NCBI GenBank assembly: GCA_020426345.1
Contig: JAGQQE010000002.1
Coordinates: forward strand, 1 to 61,135
Direction: 5' to 3'
From: Planctomycetaceae bacterium
GTDB lineage: Bacteria > Planctomycetota > Planctomycetia > Planctomycetales > Planctomycetaceae
DNA: 61,135 nucleotides
Position numbers and translations under genes: made by a program. This document shows positions 25,691 to 35,399 of the stretch, piece after piece; the stretch's first letter is position 1; every line of letters starts with the position of its first letter. The notes under the pieces were generated by a model. It did no database searches. It worked only from the letters and a program-made list of their open reading frames with translations, and had not been told where the DNA came from.

Positions 25691-28600
25691 ATGAGCCGTT
25701 TGCTGATTCGCGCGTCTGCAGGAAGCGGAAAGACGTTTCGCCTGTCCGGTCACTTTCTGCGACAGCTGTACGAAGGCAGCCCACCGGAATCGATTCTTGC
25801 CACAACTTTCACACGAAAAGCCGCCGGAGAAATTCTGGGGCGAGTCCTGACCAGACTTTCGGACGCTGCAGAGGATCCGGCAGCAAGTGCAAAGTTGGCC
25901 GAGTTCCTGGAGACTTCGCTGGTTACACAGGAGTCCTCTCAGGCTCTGCTGGCAGAAGTGACCCATAACCTGCATCGCATGCGAGTCTGTACACTCGACA
26001 GCTTTTTTCAACTACTGGCTCGCAGCCTGACACTCGAACTTGGGCTTCCTCCAGGCTGGAGCATTATTGATGAACACGTGGATCAGGATCTGAAACAGCA
26101 GGCCATTGATTCTGTTCTCGCACAACATGTGTCCAAAGATGCGCAGCAATTGATGCAAATGCTGGCAAAGGGCCGGTCCAAAAGAAGTGTGCGGGATTTG
26201 ATTGATGATGCAGTCTCAAAGTTCTACGAGCTGTACCAGTTAACGGACAGGGAAGCGTGGCTGCGCTTCCCAAAACCGCAACGACAGCGCGACGACCTGC
26301 TGCGCGATCATGTCATTCTGATTCGCAGTATGCTGCCGGATCTGGACAAGAGGGTACAGACGTCTGTCACAGGCGACCTCGATCGATTTCAAAACAGGCA
26401 ATGGGATTCTTTTATCACCAGCGGAGTCGCCACGAAAATCGTCGCGGGGCATCCCGTATTCTACAGCAAGCCTTTGCCAGACGGACTGGTGGAAGCCTAT
26501 GAACCGCTCATCAAGGAGGCAAAGGCTCATCTGACAGAACAACTCGCAAGGCAAACATATGCGACGTGGGAGTTGATTTCGCGATTTGACCGCGAATATT
26601 CCCGACTGCGGGCCGAGCACGGAGGAATGCGGTTCAGCGACGTGACGCGAATTCTGGCACGGTCCAGTTCGGCGGCTGATGGAACACGGCTTCAGTTTCG
26701 GCTCGACAGCACAATCCGTCATCTTCTGCTCGATGAGTTTCAGGACACTTCTCCCGATCAGTGGCACATTCTGAAAGACCTCGCACTATCGATCGCAGGA
26801 AAATCCAGGTCGCGAACGCGATCGGACAAGGAGGACCGCGGCAAAGACTCGACAACGTTCTTTTGCGTCGGCGATGGCAAGCAGGCTATTTACGGATGGC
26901 GTGGTGGTGAGGCTGAGATTCTGAACGCCGTGGAAAAATCCATCCCGGAGATCAAAGCAGGTTCACTGAATACCAGTCAGCGATCATCATTGCCTGTCAT
27001 CGAGACTGTCAATCAGCTGTTTCAACACATCAGTCAGCACAAGGACCTTGGCGATTATGAGGAGGCATGCCATGCATGGCAGAAGTTGTTCCCGACGCAT
27101 TCGACGGCAAAGACAACGCTGCCCGGCTACGCAGAACTCCGGACCGGGCCTTTTCTTGACACCAAAGGTGTCGAGGATAAAAAGGGTCCATGGTATCGCT
27201 GGGTAGCATCGCAGATCAGGGATCTTTACGAACAGGCACCAGGTCACGAGATTGGGGTCCTGACGCGCCGAAATGCAACCGTAGCCCGTTTAGTTCACGA
27301 ACTGACATTGCTTGGTGTCCCGGCAAGCGAAGAAGGCGGTACCGCACCGCTCGACAGCCCCGCCGTTCTGGCCATCATGTCGCTCCTTCATCTCTGCAGT
27401 CATCCGGGTTGTCAGATTTCCAGGTTTCATGTTTCCGGTTCACCACTGGGTCAAATCGTAGGTCTGACGGCGTGGGACGACGACAAAATGGCCCTTGAAG
27501 TCGCGCAGGCACTGCGGAACCAGCTGATCGACGACGGATACGGACGGACGCTTCAGAATCTGCTCGACCACATTCGACCGCACTGCAACGCCCGCGACCT
27601 GTTGAGAATGCGTCAGGTGATTGCGGCAGGATGGCAATTCGATGAATCTCCGTCCCTGAACGCGGCAGATTTTGTGCGCCTCCTTGAAACCAGTCGGTTT
27701 TCGCGCTCGGAGCCCGCTCCGGTTCGAGTCATGACTGTCCACCAGAGCAAAGGTCTGGAATTTGACATCGTGGTGCTGCCCGAACTGGATGCCAGACTCT
27801 TCCTTGCTCCAGCGGCCGCCGCTGGAGGAAATGAAGCGGGCGAAGCTCCGGAATATGTATCAATCTGGCGGAACAAGAGCATGCGTGATCTGCTGCCGGA
27901 ACCGATTCAAAAGGCCTTCGAACAAACCACCGCCAGCCACCTATCCGAAACACTTTGCCTCCTTTACGTCGCGATGACACGAGCCGTACATGCATTGCAT
28001 ATGCTGATTGAGCCGTTCAGCAAAAAATTGCCAAAGACATATGCAGGCGTGCTGTTCGCGGGCCTGACCGACGCCGCAAGTGCAGACGGTAATGCGGTCC
28101 TTTATTCGACAGGGAACCCCGATTGGATGTCTCTTCTGCCGACGAAGTCCCTCCGCAAAGTTCATCAGATAAAGCCCGCCTTTCCATCCCGAACAATTGA
28201 ACTGGCCCCTATGTCGGGAGGTCGACGGCGGGGACTCGCGCGACAAACACCTTCGCGACATGATGAAACTCGATTGTTTCTACCTGCCGCGGAGATCGAA
28301 ACCAGTCAGGAATTGCCGCAACACACAACCATCAGCCATGCAGGAGCTGTGGACCCAAGAACCCGAGGGACAGTGATTCATGCGTGGTTTGAATGCATCG
28401 AATGGTTGCCAGACGGAACGATGCCTGACGAACAGCTCCTGCGGAAACGAGCGGCAGAGCTATCGATCCCGGAGCCGGCTGTTGAAAGCCTGCTGGTTGA
28501 ATTCCGCAGCATGCTGAACCGTCCGGTGACACGAGGAGTGATGTCCAGACAGGCAGTGGTGCCGGAGAATCGAGCACAGAAAGCGGTCCCGTTCGGTGGC

Positions 28601-28966
28601 GGAGTCACAAGTCGAGCCTTCGCGCGGTGGGCAGACGAAATCCGTTCCGGGCAAATCCGGATTCACGTATTGCCCGAACGCTCGTTCGTACTGCCAAAGA
28701 ACGGAACGATCATTCAGGGGACAATGGACCGCCTGGTTCTGGCGAGAAAAAACCAAAAAAACGTGGCTGCTGACATTGTCGACTTCAAGACAGATCGCGT
28801 CGTGGGACCTGTTAGAGAGTGGATTTCGGCCAGGACGGAGCACTATGCACCGCAACTGGACATCTATATCCATGCGGTTGAACACTGTTTTCGTGTGCCG
28901 CGAGAGCACATTACTGCTCGCCTTCTTTTGCTGGAAGCAGATGCCGTCGCCGATGTCACCGTCTGA
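25691..28966 (+). CDS. AddA/RecB-like UvrD-family helicase-nuclease
   Basis: A 1091-residue SF1 helicase with a terminal nuclease. The protein opens with the Q/Walker A motif IRASAGSGKTFRL (8-15). Motif Ia is TTFTRKAAGEIL, motif II LLLDEFQDTSPDQW (about 345), motif III CVGDGKQAIYGWRGG, motif V VMTVHQSKGLEFD and motif VI LYVAMTRAVHAL. The C-terminal PD-(D/E)XK nuclease has IIQGTMDRL, then ADIVDFKTDRV (about 1027) and PQLDIYIHAV. This order matches AddA or RecB; no AddB, RecC or RecD lies next to it, so the partner is unlinked. The start at 25691 (GGGAG upstream) is chosen over 25661. It probably processes double-strand breaks for recombination. Confidence 0.85.
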   Translation: MSRLLIRASAGSGKTFRLSGHFLRQLYEGSPPESILATTFTRKAAGEILGRVLTRLSDAAEDPAASAKLAEFLETSLVTQESSQALLAEVTHNLHRMRVCTLDSFFQLLARSLTLELGLPPGWSIIDEHVDQDLKQQAIDSVLAQHVSKDAQQLMQMLAKGRSKRSVRDLIDDAVSKFYELYQLTDREAWLRFPKPQRQRDDLLRDHVILIRSMLPDLDKRVQTSVTGDLDRFQNRQWDSFITSGVATKIVAGHPVFYSKPLPDGLVEAYEPLIKEAKAHLTEQLARQTYATWELISRFDREYSRLRAEHGGMRFSDVTRILARSSSAADGTRLQFRLDSTIRHLLLDEFQDTSPDQWHILKDLALSIAGKSRSRTRSDKEDRGKDSTTFFCVGDGKQAIYGWRGGEAEILNAVEKSIPEIKAGSLNTSQRSSLPVIETVNQLFQHISQHKDLGDYEEACHAWQKLFPTHSTAKTTLPGYAELRTGPFLDTKGVEDKKGPWYRWVASQIRDLYEQAPGHEIGVLTRRNATVARLVHELTLLGVPASEEGGTAPLDSPAVLAIMSLLHLCSHPGCQISRFHVSGSPLGQIVGLTAWDDDKMALEVAQALRNQLIDDGYGRTLQNLLDHIRPHCNARDLLRMRQVIAAGWQFDESPSLNAADFVRLLETSRFSRSEPAPVRVMTVHQSKGLEFDIVVLPELDARLFLAPAAAAGGNEAGEAPEYVSIWRNKSMRDLLPEPIQKAFEQTTASHLSETLCLLYVAMTRAVHALHMLIEPFSKKLPKTYAGVLFAGLTDAASADGNAVLYSTGNPDWMSLLPTKSLRKVHQIKPAFPSRTIELAPMSGGRRRGLARQTPSRHDETRLFLPAAEIETSQELPQHTTISHAGAVDPRTRGTVIHAWFECIEWLPDGTMPDEQLLRKRAAELSIPEPAVESLLVEFRSMLNRPVTRGVMSRQAVVPENRAQKAVPFGGGVTSRAFARWADEIRSGQIRIHVLPERSFVLPKNGTIIQGTMDRLVLARKNQKNVAADIVDFKTDRVVGPVREWISARTEHYAPQLDIYIHAVEHCFRVPREHITARLLLLEADAVADVTV

Positions 28967-29317
28967 TTGTCGTGAATAGTGGTCAAAACAGACAAGCTCG
29001 GCACATTCACACCCTCCCTTCACCATGTTCTCACTCAAAGTCGGGTTAATTCCGCAGGGAATCCATGTCGGTTTACTTTTGCGTTCGGCGTGATACCGTA
29101 GAATCCCGCCTGTACGGAGTGGTTTATTTCTGAGGGATGAATCACGCCGTAGCCTCACCGCACTGGACTACCGTGGCACTTTCCTTCTCGCAGCCACATC
29201 CAGAAGCTACGTTGAACGTGAATTGGGAAGGACGGGTCAGTTTTTGCACCGTCTTCTTCCCGGCATGCACCCGCCTGAGGGCGCGAGACAGACCTGAATA
29301 TCGGGAAAACGACCACT
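28967..29317. other. gltA upstream region, 351 bp
   Basis: No gene is recognised. A TAGAAT hexamer at 29099-29104 (5/6 match to -10) is preceded by TTTTGC at 29077-29082, a weak -35, with a spacer of 16. This could be the citrate synthase promoter with a leader of about 210 bases. A minus-strand open frame here is antisense to the previous gene and is rejected. Confidence 0.3.
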
Positions 29318-30589
29318 ATGACCAGTTCCAGTTTCATTCTCGGCGACAAGTCCTGGGACCTGCCCGTCGTGACCGGCACCGAACACGAAGTAGGTGTGGA
29401 CATCACAAAACTGCGATCCGCCTCGGGCGCGATCACGCTGGATCCCGGATTCAACAGCACTGGCGCATGTGAAAGCGCAATTACATTCATCGACGGTGAC
29501 AAAGGAATTCTTCGGTACCGCGGCTACCCGATCGAACAACTTGCCGAGCGATCGGATTTCGTGGAAACATCCTGGCTGCTGCTGAACGGCGAACTGCCGA
29601 CAGCAGACCAGCTGCGCACCTTTCGCGCACAGCTGACCTACCACAGCATGATCCACGAAGACATGAAAAAGTTCTTCGAAGGATACCCCCCCAATGCACA
29701 TCCCATGGCAATTCTCTCTGCCATGGTCGCATCATTATCGACCTATTACCCGGATTCCGAAGACGAACACATGGACGTCAACATCGTTCGCCTGATCGCT
29801 AAAGTGCGAACGATTGCTGCGTATGCGTACAAGAAATCCATTGGGCAGCCAATTATCTACCCTCGGAACGATTTCTCCTACTGTGCAAACTTTCTGAACA
29901 TGATGTTTGCCGTCCCTGCTGAAGAATACAAAGTCAACCCGCTGCTGGTGAAAGCACTTAATATGCTGCTGATCCTGCACGCGGACCACGAACAGAACTG
30001 CAGCACATCAACGGTTCGAATGGTCGGCAGCAGCCGGGCAAATATCTTCGCTTCGATTTCTGCAGGAATCTGCGCTCTGTGGGGCCCACTGCATGGTGGC
30101 GCGAATCAGGCTGTGCTCGAAATGCTGAGCATGATTCATGAAGACGGCGGCGACTACAAAAAATACATCCAAAAGGCCAAGGACAAAGATGACAACTTCC
30201 GCCTGATGGGCTTTGGCCATCGCGTCTACAAGAACTTCGATCCGCGGGCCACCATTCTGCGAAAGATGTCAGCCGACGTTCTTGAATCTCTCGGTATCGA
30301 CGATCCACTTCTGGATATCGCAATGAACCTCGAGAAGATCGCGCTGGAGGACGAATACTTCGTTGATCGCAAGCTGTATCCGAACGTCGATTTCTACAGC
30401 GGAATCCTGTATCGAGCGATGGGAATTCCAGTGAACATGTTCACCGTCATGTTCGCTATCGGTCGGCTCCCCGGATGGCTGGCACACTGGAAGGAACTTC
30501 GCGAAGACGATACGAGCCGCATTTATCGCCCTCGGCAGATCTACACCGGGCCAACAGAACGCAGTTACATTCCGGTTACAGACCGCTAA
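29318..30589 (+). CDS. gltA: Citrate synthase
   Basis: A 423-residue type II (hexameric, Gram-negative-type) citrate synthase, condensing acetyl-CoA with oxaloacetate at the entry of the TCA cycle. The family signature is intact: N-terminal [20 protein letters not shown] and [14 protein letters not shown], the catalytic histidines in [26 protein letters not shown] and [14 protein letters not shown], and the catalytic Asp in [10 protein letters not shown]. Length is normal for the family (about 420-430). It is a single-gene unit; ATG at 29318 follows a weak GGGAAAA. The stop TAA is the left boundary of repeat copy 2, and dapB starts 200 bases further on. I see no allosteric NADH-site change that can be judged from sequence alone. 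Confidence 0.97.
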   Translation: MTSSSFILGDKSWDLPVVTGTEHEVGVDITKLRSASGAITLDPGFNSTGACESAITFIDGDKGILRYRGYPIEQLAERSDFVETSWLLLNGELPTADQLRTFRAQLTYHSMIHEDMKKFFEGYPPNAHPMAILSAMVASLSTYYPDSEDEHMDVNIVRLIAKVRTIAAYAYKKSIGQPIIYPRNDFSYCANFLNMMFAVPAEEYKVNPLLVKALNMLLILHADHEQNCSTSTVRMVGSSRANIFASISAGICALWGPLHGGANQAVLEMLSMIHEDGGDYKKYIQKAKDKDDNFRLMGFGHRVYKNFDPRATILRKMSADVLESLGIDDPLLDIAMNLEKIALEDEYFVDRKLYPNVDFYSGILYRAMGIPVNMFTVMFAIGRLPGWLAHWKELREDDTSRIYRPRQIYTGPTERSYIPVTDR

Positions 30590-30691
30590 CTGTCCATTGA
30601 AAATCGGGACAGGCATGCTGGACGGCTGTAACTGTAAGCTGTCGTGTTTTGAGATCACCCGCTCGACCCAGTCCCGTTTTTCAACAGGCTG
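30590..30691 (+). repeat. MITE-like element, copy 2
   Basis: This copy starts immediately after the gltA TAA. The left arm is CTGTCCATTGAAAATCGGGAC, the middle contains CTGTCGTGTTTTGAGATCAC, and the right arm is CAGTCCCGTTTTTCAACAGG. The left flank is CTAA (contains the stop). The right flank CTCA has a mismatch, so no clear direct repeat remains. The rest of the element is well preserved compared with copies 1 and 4. Confidence 0.8.
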
Positions 30692-30789
30692 CTCATGCCG
30701 GGTTTCTGATGAGTTCATGTTTTCGGGAGATCGCAACCTGCCGTCTCCTGGTCACTCCCTCTGTGAGGGACCTTTGAGGGTGGAGCATT

Positions 30790-31590
30790 ATGGTTCTGAA
30801 AGTCGGCGTAAACGGTGCAGCGGGGCGAATGGGACAACGGGTCGTCGCATTGACCATGGCCGACACAGAATTACAGCTTGCTGCGGCCCTTGAATCTCCA
30901 AACAGCGCCAGCCTGGGTCGGGATGCAGGCGAGATTGCCGGGGCAGGGACCGCCGGAGTCAAAATCGCCTCCGAACTGGACTGCCACGTTGATGTCGTGA
31001 TCGACTTCTCAACGCCAGCCGGACTGGAACGCGTAGTTGCCCTGTGTGAAGATCGTCGAGTGCCACTGGTTGTTGCGACAACAGGTCTGACAGACGCGCA
31101 GCGAGAAACCGTGCTGGCAGCATCACAGGTCACGCCAATTGTCATGGCGCCCAGTATGAGCACGGCTGTCAATCTCGTCATGAAGCTGGTCGCGGATGCA
31201 GCTCGCATCCTGAAGAATCACTCATCCGGTGTCGACGTCGAAATCATCGAACGCCATCACCGCTTCAAAGAAGATGCCCCCAGTGGAACAGCCCTGCATT
31301 TCGGCCGAATCGTCGCCGAACAAATGGGACAGACAAATCACATTCATGGTCGTGAGGGTCGCCCCGGAAAGCGGCCCGCCAACGAAATCGGTTACCACGC
31401 ACTCCGCACAGGCGACAATGTGGGTGAACACACGATTGTATTTGGCCTGATGGGTGAAACGATTGACCTGACAGTTCGCGGACATACGCGTGACAGCTAC
31501 GCCTACGGAGCGTTGTCCGCCGCGAAATACGTGGTGCAGAAACCGGCTGGCATCTACTCCATGGCCGATGTCCTGGGCCTGGATTCGTAA
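30790..31590 (+). CDS. dapB: 4-hydroxy-tetrahydrodipicolinate reductase
   Basis: A 266-residue reductase of the diaminopimelate/lysine pathway, using NAD(P)H. The Rossmann motif is VGVNGAAGRMGQRV (5-18), FSTP is at 73-76, and the catalytic region EIIERHHRFKEDAPSGTA (151-168) has the paired His 156/157, Lys 160 and the substrate-binding APSGTA. The end DVLGLDS is typical. Family length is normal. ATG 30790 with GGAG just upstream. The start lies about 100 bases after repeat copy 2. Its product feeds meso-DAP for peptidoglycan, and planctomycetes do make peptidoglycan. The gene stands alone, converging on the DUF6268 gene. Confidence 0.95.
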   Translation: MVLKVGVNGAAGRMGQRVVALTMADTELQLAAALESPNSASLGRDAGEIAGAGTAGVKIASELDCHVDVVIDFSTPAGLERVVALCEDRRVPLVVATTGLTDAQRETVLAASQVTPIVMAPSMSTAVNLVMKLVADAARILKNHSSGVDVEIIERHHRFKEDAPSGTALHFGRIVAEQMGQTNHIHGREGRPGKRPANEIGYHALRTGDNVGEHTIVFGLMGETIDLTVRGHTRDSYAYGALSAAKYVVQKPAGIYSMADVLGLDS

Positions 31591-31667
31591 TTTGCCCACA
31601 GCACGAATTTGGCTAATCCGCCGAACGGTTCTCAAGATGTCCTGCGCTCATCACGCAAGACAGAGAA

Positions 31668-32810
31668 TCAAAATGTGATGCCGCCACGAATCATGCTTGC
31701 GGCATCCAGCTCGTTTTCAACATTCAACTTCTGCCATTTGTACTTTCGAGCAAATGCCAGGCCAACTTCCGCAAACCACCCCTTGTTGCCGGCCAGTACT
31801 TTTTCGTAGCCGATCGCCGCTCTCAAGTCGCTGATGGTGATCTCATCGGTGGTACCATCCTGTCGAATCGCAGCCCACGTATTCCCACCAAAACCACCCG
31901 AGACATATAACCAGGATTCGCTTTCCATGCCGACTTTCGAAAGGCGGTAGCTGATTCGCGGTTGGGGAAACTGCACATCGATTCGCCAAAGGGGATTCGG
32001 CGTCCAAAGGACCCCAAACCCAGGGATCGCAGGGTAGTCTGCTCGATCCAGATAAACCAAACCTGCCGACAGAGTCAGTTCTTCAGGAACAACTTCCCAT
32101 GTCAGCATTGCCATCCCGAAAATACGGAAGGACTTTTCACTGGTCCGAAAGTCCGTTCGTGCGGAGGGTGCGAAGAGAATTGTGGTGCCAACTCTTTCGC
32201 TCAGCGGCTTCTGGTAAAAAAACTTCACACCAGTCTCAAATAATGCATCCGGCACATCCATGGTTGCCGGCGCGCTGATGAAGTCGGCCTTGAAGTTTGG
32301 CATTACACCCAGGATGTTGTCCTTGCTTCCGAGGGGCACCGCAAGACTGACCAGCGTCGATACGTAATGCAACCCCAGCGATTCAGTCGCTCCCCCGCCG
32401 ATGTTGCCCTGCTGTACCTGAATGCTTTGCAACAGCGATTTGCGAAAACGCGGAATGGGTCCGAAATCATCCGGAGCGTGCGACGTTGTCAGGCCCGGTG
32501 GGTACGCACCGGGTGACGATGGGCGCAAAGGATCTAGGATAGGAGATTCGATCTGCGAATTCGCAGACACGGGGACGATCGCGGTCGCCTGCTTACCGAA
32601 GAGTTGCGAGTCCTTCGCCGACTTCTGTGTTTCTCGCAATGATTCGGTCCAGGCAGTATCGCCCCCTACGGTAAACAGCCTGCCAACATCAGTGTTGGTC
32701 GCCCATTCGCCGTCTGGCTGATCCGAAGCGCAAACGCAATTGCTCCACAGAGACACAACGGTCAATGCGACGGCGAATACGCTGCCCTGGATGGAAGGAG
32801 ATAAGATCAT
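31668..32810 (-). CDS. DUF6268-type outer-membrane beta-barrel protein
   Basis: A 380-residue exported protein with a signal peptide (SVFAVALTVVSLWSNCVCAS). The first 130 residues are a Pro/Ser-rich periplasmic or linker stretch; the rest alternates hydrophobic strands as in outer-membrane barrels: GVKFFYQKPLSERVGTTILF, IFGMAMLTWEVVPEELTLSA, GFGVLWTPNPLWRIDVQFPQ and GWFAEVGLAFARKYKWQKL. This matches the DUF6268 barrel family as I know it. The C terminus GGITF ends in an aromatic residue, as expected for barrel assembly. Start at 32810 is chosen because the longer frame (to 33080) has no signal peptide until this Met. It converges on dapB. No substrate is known. Confidence 0.75.
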   Translation of the reverse strand: MILSPSIQGSVFAVALTVVSLWSNCVCASDQPDGEWATNTDVGRLFTVGGDTAWTESLRETQKSAKDSQLFGKQATAIVPVSANSQIESPILDPLRPSSPGAYPPGLTTSHAPDDFGPIPRFRKSLLQSIQVQQGNIGGGATESLGLHYVSTLVSLAVPLGSKDNILGVMPNFKADFISAPATMDVPDALFETGVKFFYQKPLSERVGTTILFAPSARTDFRTSEKSFRIFGMAMLTWEVVPEELTLSAGLVYLDRADYPAIPGFGVLWTPNPLWRIDVQFPQPRISYRLSKVGMESESWLYVSGGFGGNTWAAIRQDGTTDEITISDLRAAIGYEKVLAGNKGWFAEVGLAFARKYKWQKLNVENELDAASMIRGGITF

Positions 32811-33098
32811 GCAGATGAATTCGGATGAATGAGTTCTGCTGCAACGTTCGATTTTCCCAATGAGCGCTGATTGTCCGGGCCTGTCATGATGCTCCCGGCA
32901 GAATCCGCCAGAGTCTGTGCATACAACCAATGCAATCGGTACAGTTTCCCATGGCGCCCAATCAAAGGTGGTTACAGCAAGCGGAGGGATCATGCAGCCA
33001 GGACGGCTCAGCCAAACCATTCTTGAACTGTTTGAGCAGTCGACAGAACCCGCTCCTTTCAGTATTGAGCATTTTCTCAACTGCGCCGCAGTTATGTC
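32811..33098. other. Region upstream of the DUF6268 gene
   Basis: The frame of the barrel gene stays open to 33080 but reads unlike a protein (Cys-rich, no signal). I therefore treat it as leader. Repeat copy 3 follows. I see no clear promoter hexamers. Confidence 0.3.
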
Positions 33099-33203
33099 CT
33101 AACCCAACAGCCTGTTGAAAAACGGGACTGGCTCAAGCAGGAAACCTTAAAACACGACGGTTTCCAGTCGTCCTGCGTGCCTGTCCCGGTTTTTCAACGG
33201 ACA
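33099..33203 (-). repeat. MITE-like element, copy 3 (inverted)
   Basis: This copy is inverted relative to copies 1, 2, 4 and 5. Read on the plus strand it shows CCTGTTGAAAAACGGGACTG, then CTTAAAACACGACGG, then CTGTCCCGGTTTTTCAACGG. It includes the tail CTAACCC (33099-33105), the complement of the GGTTAG tail in copies 1 and 5. It lies between the barrel and DEAD-box genes and does not touch a stop codon (62 bases from the DEAD-box stop). Confidence 0.8.
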
Positions 33204-33264
33204 AAAAAAGATGCGGATTCGAGTCACTGCCAGCGGATCGCCGTTACTGAACGGGAGCCTGGAA

Positions 33265-34488
33265 CTAGCTGCCGAATTTTCGGATCGAACGGCTCTTTCG
33301 CTCTTTGCGTCGGAATGCGTCGAAGCCTTCGACGATGTATTCCGGCAGGACGGTATTGATTCGCTTCTCGATATTGGTCAGTTCGCCACCCTGATCAAGT
33401 CGAACAAAGGTAATCGCTCGCCCGGATTCGTGGGAGGACATACGACCGGTGCGGCCAACACGATGGACATAGTCGTCGCAGTATTCCGGAATGTCGTAGT
33501 TGATAATGTGGGAGATGCCGCTGACATCAATTCCGCGTCCGACCACGTCCGTGGCGATCAGGAGTCGTAATTGTCCCGATCGCAACTCTTTGATGACTCG
33601 ATCACGTCGTCGCTGCGGCAAATCGCCATGAATAACGGCAACGCGATTCGATTTAAGTCGACGGGAAAACATGTCGTAAAGTGCGTCGGCCCCTCGTTTT
33701 GTGCGGGTGAACACGATTGCCTGGCGAGGCAGTTCCTGTGCAAGTACGCGAAGCAGCAGTTGTCGCTTTCGGTCCTCGTCGACGGTCACATAGTACTGCT
33801 CGATGGTATCGACGACGACGCGATCTTCGGACAGGTCGACCATTTCAGGATCGACCATATATTTTCTGGCAAGTCGTTCGACCGGTTCTGCCATCGTCGC
33901 GGATAAGAGCAGCGTCTGTCGTTCCGCCGGGCATCCACGCAGAATTTTTTCGATGTCCGGACGAAAGCCGATGTCCAGCATGCGGTCCGCTTCGTCCAGG
34001 ATGACCGTTTCGACGGCACTCAGGTTAAGTGCACCTCGACGCATCAGGTCAATGACTCGCCCCGGTGTCCCAATGACGATCTGAGCCCCCGCACGGATTG
34101 CGTCGACCTGGCGGTGAATTGGGCGTCCGCCAACGGCAAGCGCGAATTTCAATGCGTCATCACCGGAAAACTTGACAGACTCTGCGTGCACCTGTTCGCT
34201 CAGTTCGCGCGTCGGTGCGAGCACCAGCACCTGAACTCTTTTCCGGCCAACGTCCACTACTTCGAGTGTTGGCAGCATGAAGGCTGCCGTCTTGCCCGTT
34301 CCTGTCCGGGCCTGTCCGATGACGTCTTTCCCGGTGAGTGCAACAGGGATGAACGCAGCCTGAATGGGGCTTGGCTGTTTGTATCCGATTTTCTTCAGCT
34401 GCTTCAGCGTTGAATCACACAGCTCCAACGCATCGAAAGTTGTTTCCGCAAGAACGTCCAAAGTGTTTCCTGGCAGGGCTGAGCCCAT
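33265..34488 (-). CDS. DEAD-box RNA helicase
   Basis: A 407-residue SF2 RNA helicase of the RhlE/CsdA-like class. Visible motifs in order: Q motif GYKQPSPIQ, motif I ARTGTGKTAA, PTRELS, GTPGR, motif II LDEADRMLD, SAT in LLLSATMAEP, IVFTRTKRGAD, ATDVVGRGID and HRVGRTGR. The C-terminal extension after the helicase core is short and basic (RRKERKSRSIRKFG). It unwinds RNA duplexes, typically in ribosome assembly or mRNA decay. The true start is uncertain: 34488 (ATG) is chosen; a TTG at 34530 extends the protein by 14 residues and neither has a strong ribosome site. It is on the same strand as the ClpP-like gene, 197 bases downstream. Confidence 0.92.
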   Translation of the reverse strand: MGSALPGNTLDVLAETTFDALELCDSTLKQLKKIGYKQPSPIQAAFIPVALTGKDVIGQARTGTGKTAAFMLPTLEVVDVGRKRVQVLVLAPTRELSEQVHAESVKFSGDDALKFALAVGGRPIHRQVDAIRAGAQIVIGTPGRVIDLMRRGALNLSAVETVILDEADRMLDIGFRPDIEKILRGCPAERQTLLLSATMAEPVERLARKYMVDPEMVDLSEDRVVVDTIEQYYVTVDEDRKRQLLLRVLAQELPRQAIVFTRTKRGADALYDMFSRRLKSNRVAVIHGDLPQRRRDRVIKELRSGQLRLLIATDVVGRGIDVSGISHIINYDIPEYCDDYVHRVGRTGRMSSHESGRAITFVRLDQGGELTNIEKRINTVLPEYIVEGFDAFRRKERKSRSIRKFGS

Positions 34489-34685
34489 CGCAAAGTCATG
34501 ACGCTGTATCAGTTGATTTCCGCCCCACAACAGTTGTGGAAGAGGGATGCGTCTTCAAAAAGAATCCGTCGGCAATTGAATGCCGGACAATTTCTCACGA
34601 TATCCTGGTCTCGGGAAGCATAAGCCGCGTTGAATCGGCCAGAATTCCGTGAATGAGACGGGGCTGGGCGTGCAATATCGGAGAT

Positions 34686-35315
34686 TCAGCCGCCCGTGAG
34701 TTGTTTCCAGCAGTCTTCGTCCTCGAATGCGTCGATCAGCGTTGCCAGGCCAGCTTCCGCCAGCTCGGGACCGGTGACAAAACGCCCGGGACGAGTCCAG
34801 AGGTGCAACTTTTCTCTTAAGATGCCAAACATACGGACCAGAACGTCGTCCAGGCTGTTTTCCAGCAATTTGAAGTGCCGTGCCCACTCTGTCGCCTCTT
34901 CCAGCTTGACGTCTTCTTCTGACTGCCAGCGCATTGGATGAAAAAGCAAAGTACTTTGGTGCGTTACAAAGCGGCGTTTGCAGGCCGAAAAACTGAGAAG
35001 GGCTGCCGATGAGCATTCTCCGATGACGACACCGGTCACCTGAAGGCGCCGAAGACGAATGAGCGTTGCAACGGCGAGCCCCGCGTAAACGCTGCCTCCA
35101 CAGGAATCGAAGTACAGGATCCCGCGACTTCCCCGCGGGACATCTGTCAGGCTATTGATGAGTTCGCCCTGTTTATCGCTGAGCTCACCGCAAAGAGTAA
35201 ACTCCCAGGGACCCTTTCGGTCTGATTCGTCGCGACTGTACCATTGATGTGAAGGTTGTCCTTCCAGCCTGGGTGATTGTTTCGACGATTTGCCACGATG
35301 GGGATGAGATCTCAT
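34686..35315 (-). CDS. ClpP/SDH-like serine protease homologue
   Basis: A 209-residue protein with the ClpP/crotonase fold. It has the glycine-rich strand GILYFDSCGGSVYAGLAVA, the nucleophile helix VIGECSSAALLSFSA (Ser in SSAA, in place of the usual S-M of ClpP) and the catalytic His in STLLFHPMRW. It therefore retains Ser and His; the Asp cannot be assigned with confidence. The N terminus (about 50 residues) is a basic, Ser-rich, probably disordered region. ClpP needs an AAA+ unfoldase, and no ClpX or ClpA is adjacent, so it may be a stand-alone or membrane-protein-type protease. The start at 35315 avoids overlap with the divergent sulfatase gene; a longer frame goes to 35417. Confidence 0.7.
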   Translation of the reverse strand: MRSHPHRGKSSKQSPRLEGQPSHQWYSRDESDRKGPWEFTLCGELSDKQGELINSLTDVPRGSRGILYFDSCGGSVYAGLAVATLIRLRRLQVTGVVIGECSSAALLSFSACKRRFVTHQSTLLFHPMRWQSEEDVKLEEATEWARHFKLLENSLDDVLVRMFGILREKLHLWTRPGRFVTGPELAEAGLATLIDAFEDEDCWKQLTGG

Positions 35316-35399
35316 ACTTCGGCTACTAATGTGCAGGCGTAATGAATGATTGATCGACGTGAGATGCTCTCTGAAGCATGCGAGTGGAAAGTTAAGACG

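Noticed and set aside
28460-29158. Minus-strand open frame of 232 codons
   Set aside because: Mostly antisense to the AddA-like gene and rich in Cys/His/Arg without a motif.
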